This document shows positions 15,374 through 15,774 of a stretch of 15,774 bases of DNA, one piece after another. The notes beneath the pieces are model-generated. The model was not told the DNA's origin. It did no database searches and saw nothing but the letters and a program-made list of their open reading frames with translations. The position numbers and the translations under genes are program-made. Every line of letters starts with the position of its first letter. The first letter of the stretch is position 1. Origin of the DNA: Promethearchaeota archaeon (GTDB lineage: Archaea; Asgardarchaeota; Lokiarchaeia; Sigynarchaeales; SOKP01). The stretch lies in NCBI GenBank assembly GCA_030620005.1, contig JAUXAJ010000093.1, forward strand, positions 1-15,774, read 5' to 3'.

Positions 15374-15774
15374 ATAACGCTTTCTGATATTGGTTGGATT
15401 AATGTTATCACGATCTTAATTAACTTTTCGTTCAATTTAGTATTTGGCATTTTCCTATTGCTTTTATCAAGGAAGTTAAAGGCAAAGCTGTTGCTTTTTT
15501 TTGGTTTATACAATATTTCTTCTGCGCTATTATGGTTAGGTAATATTCTTGATATAATCGTGATATTCTCAACTGGGAATAATATCGACAATAGTACCAG
15601 TATTGTGGGGCTATTAAGCATTATTTGGTACACACCTGCAGGATTTTTAATGGTCTACATAGGTACAGAGATTTTAATCCCTCAGAAGAAGTGGTACTTG
15701 CTTTCATTTTTCATTTTCTTAAGTATCATTTTCGTAATAATTGTATTTATTGACACTGAAAACTCATTAAGCTT
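15374..15774 (+). CDS. N-terminus of a polytopic membrane protein, apparent ATA start (partial)
   Basis: The frame is open to the right edge: 133 codons plus 2 nt. An in-frame TGA (15365-15367) is followed only by TAT TTT ATA before the protein-like sequence ITLSDIGWINVITILI. GGTGAT 5 nt upstream points to ATA (15374) as initiator. Four hydrophobic segments are visible (about 9-31, 39-65, 77-100, 107-126), with short basic loops (SRKLKAK, IPQKKW). This resembles the N-terminal membrane sensor region of archaeal multi-TM histidine kinases, but no soluble domain lies inside the window, so the function is not assigned. An alternative start at the TTG of codon 29 would cut through the first TM, so is unlikely. 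Presence of a gene is likely; the start codon and identity are uncertain. Confidence 0.6.
   Translation, partial: MTLSDIGWINVITILINFSFNLVFGIFLLLLSRKLKAKLLLFFGLYNISSALLWLGNILDIIVIFSTGNNIDNSTSIVGLLSIIWYTPAGFLMVYIGTEILIPQKKWYLLSFFIFLSIIFVIIVFIDTENSLS

Noticed and set aside
15343..15633. 96-aa minus-strand frame near the right edge
   Set aside because: It is antisense to a plus-strand frame with clear alternating membrane segments and a GGTGAT ribosome binding site.
15769..15774. AAGCTT at the extreme right end as a cloning junction
   Set aside because: A single HindIII site at the window edge with no matching site at the left edge is not evidence of a vector boundary.

Overview
The window is AT-rich, gene-dense archaeal DNA. 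Eukaryote-like and archaeal features occur side by side: a Rab/Ras-type small GTPase, a class II-like histone deacetylase homologue, a proline-rich coiled-coil zinc-ribbon protein, very large N-glycosylation-rich Ig-like surface proteins, and a tungsten aldehyde ferredoxin oxidoreductase. Together with AGGAGG/GGTGAT-type ribosome binding sites and frequent non-ATG starts, this points to an Asgard (Lokiarchaeia-like) archaeon. The assignment is inferred from gene content only; no marker gene is present.

Region 1 (1-7888, minus strand) looks like one operon of four genes. In transcription order they are: a 1527-aa membrane-anchored transglutaminase-fold protein with a very long Ig-like ectodomain (7888-3305); a protein with Ig-like ectodomains and a cytoplasmic DUF4129-like domain (start about 3288, end 1648); a free-standing cytoplasmic copy of that same DUF4129-like domain (1540-1169); and a three-TM protein with a DUF4350/GIFT-like domain that runs off the left edge (1092-<1). 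This is the gene set of the bacterial/archaeal transglutaminase-DUF4129-DUF4350-(DUF58-MoxR) clusters. Here, however, the transglutaminase triad reads Trp-Tyr-Asp instead of Cys-His-Asp, so the 'enzyme' should be catalytically dead. I regard this as the most interesting system in the window: a cell-surface complex built around a pseudo-transglutaminase.

Region 2 (8180-10992) has a minus-strand zinc-ribbon/coiled-coil protein with a 4 x 27-bp proline repeat, then a minus-strand histone deacetylase-family enzyme, divergent from a plus-strand small GTPase.

Region 3 (10993-11192) is a short, relatively GC-rich stretch. It holds a 35-codon ORF resembling the last part of a TnpB-type transposon protein, probably a remnant.

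Region 4 (11193-14917) is metabolic. A minus-strand zinc-type alcohol dehydrogenase, whose N-terminus requires a non-canonical start (ATT or CTG), is divergent from an AOR-family tungsten enzyme. An alcohol to aldehyde to acid route is plausible. The AOR is followed by a VIT1/CCC1-type metal transporter with a strong Shine-Dalgarno sequence and a TTG start.

Region 5 (14918-15774) has a small possible ORF without a normal start and the N-terminal membrane part of an unidentified polytopic protein. That protein apparently starts at ATA behind a perfect GGTGAT and is cut by the right edge.

I found no tRNA, rRNA, CRISPR array or intact insertion sequence.
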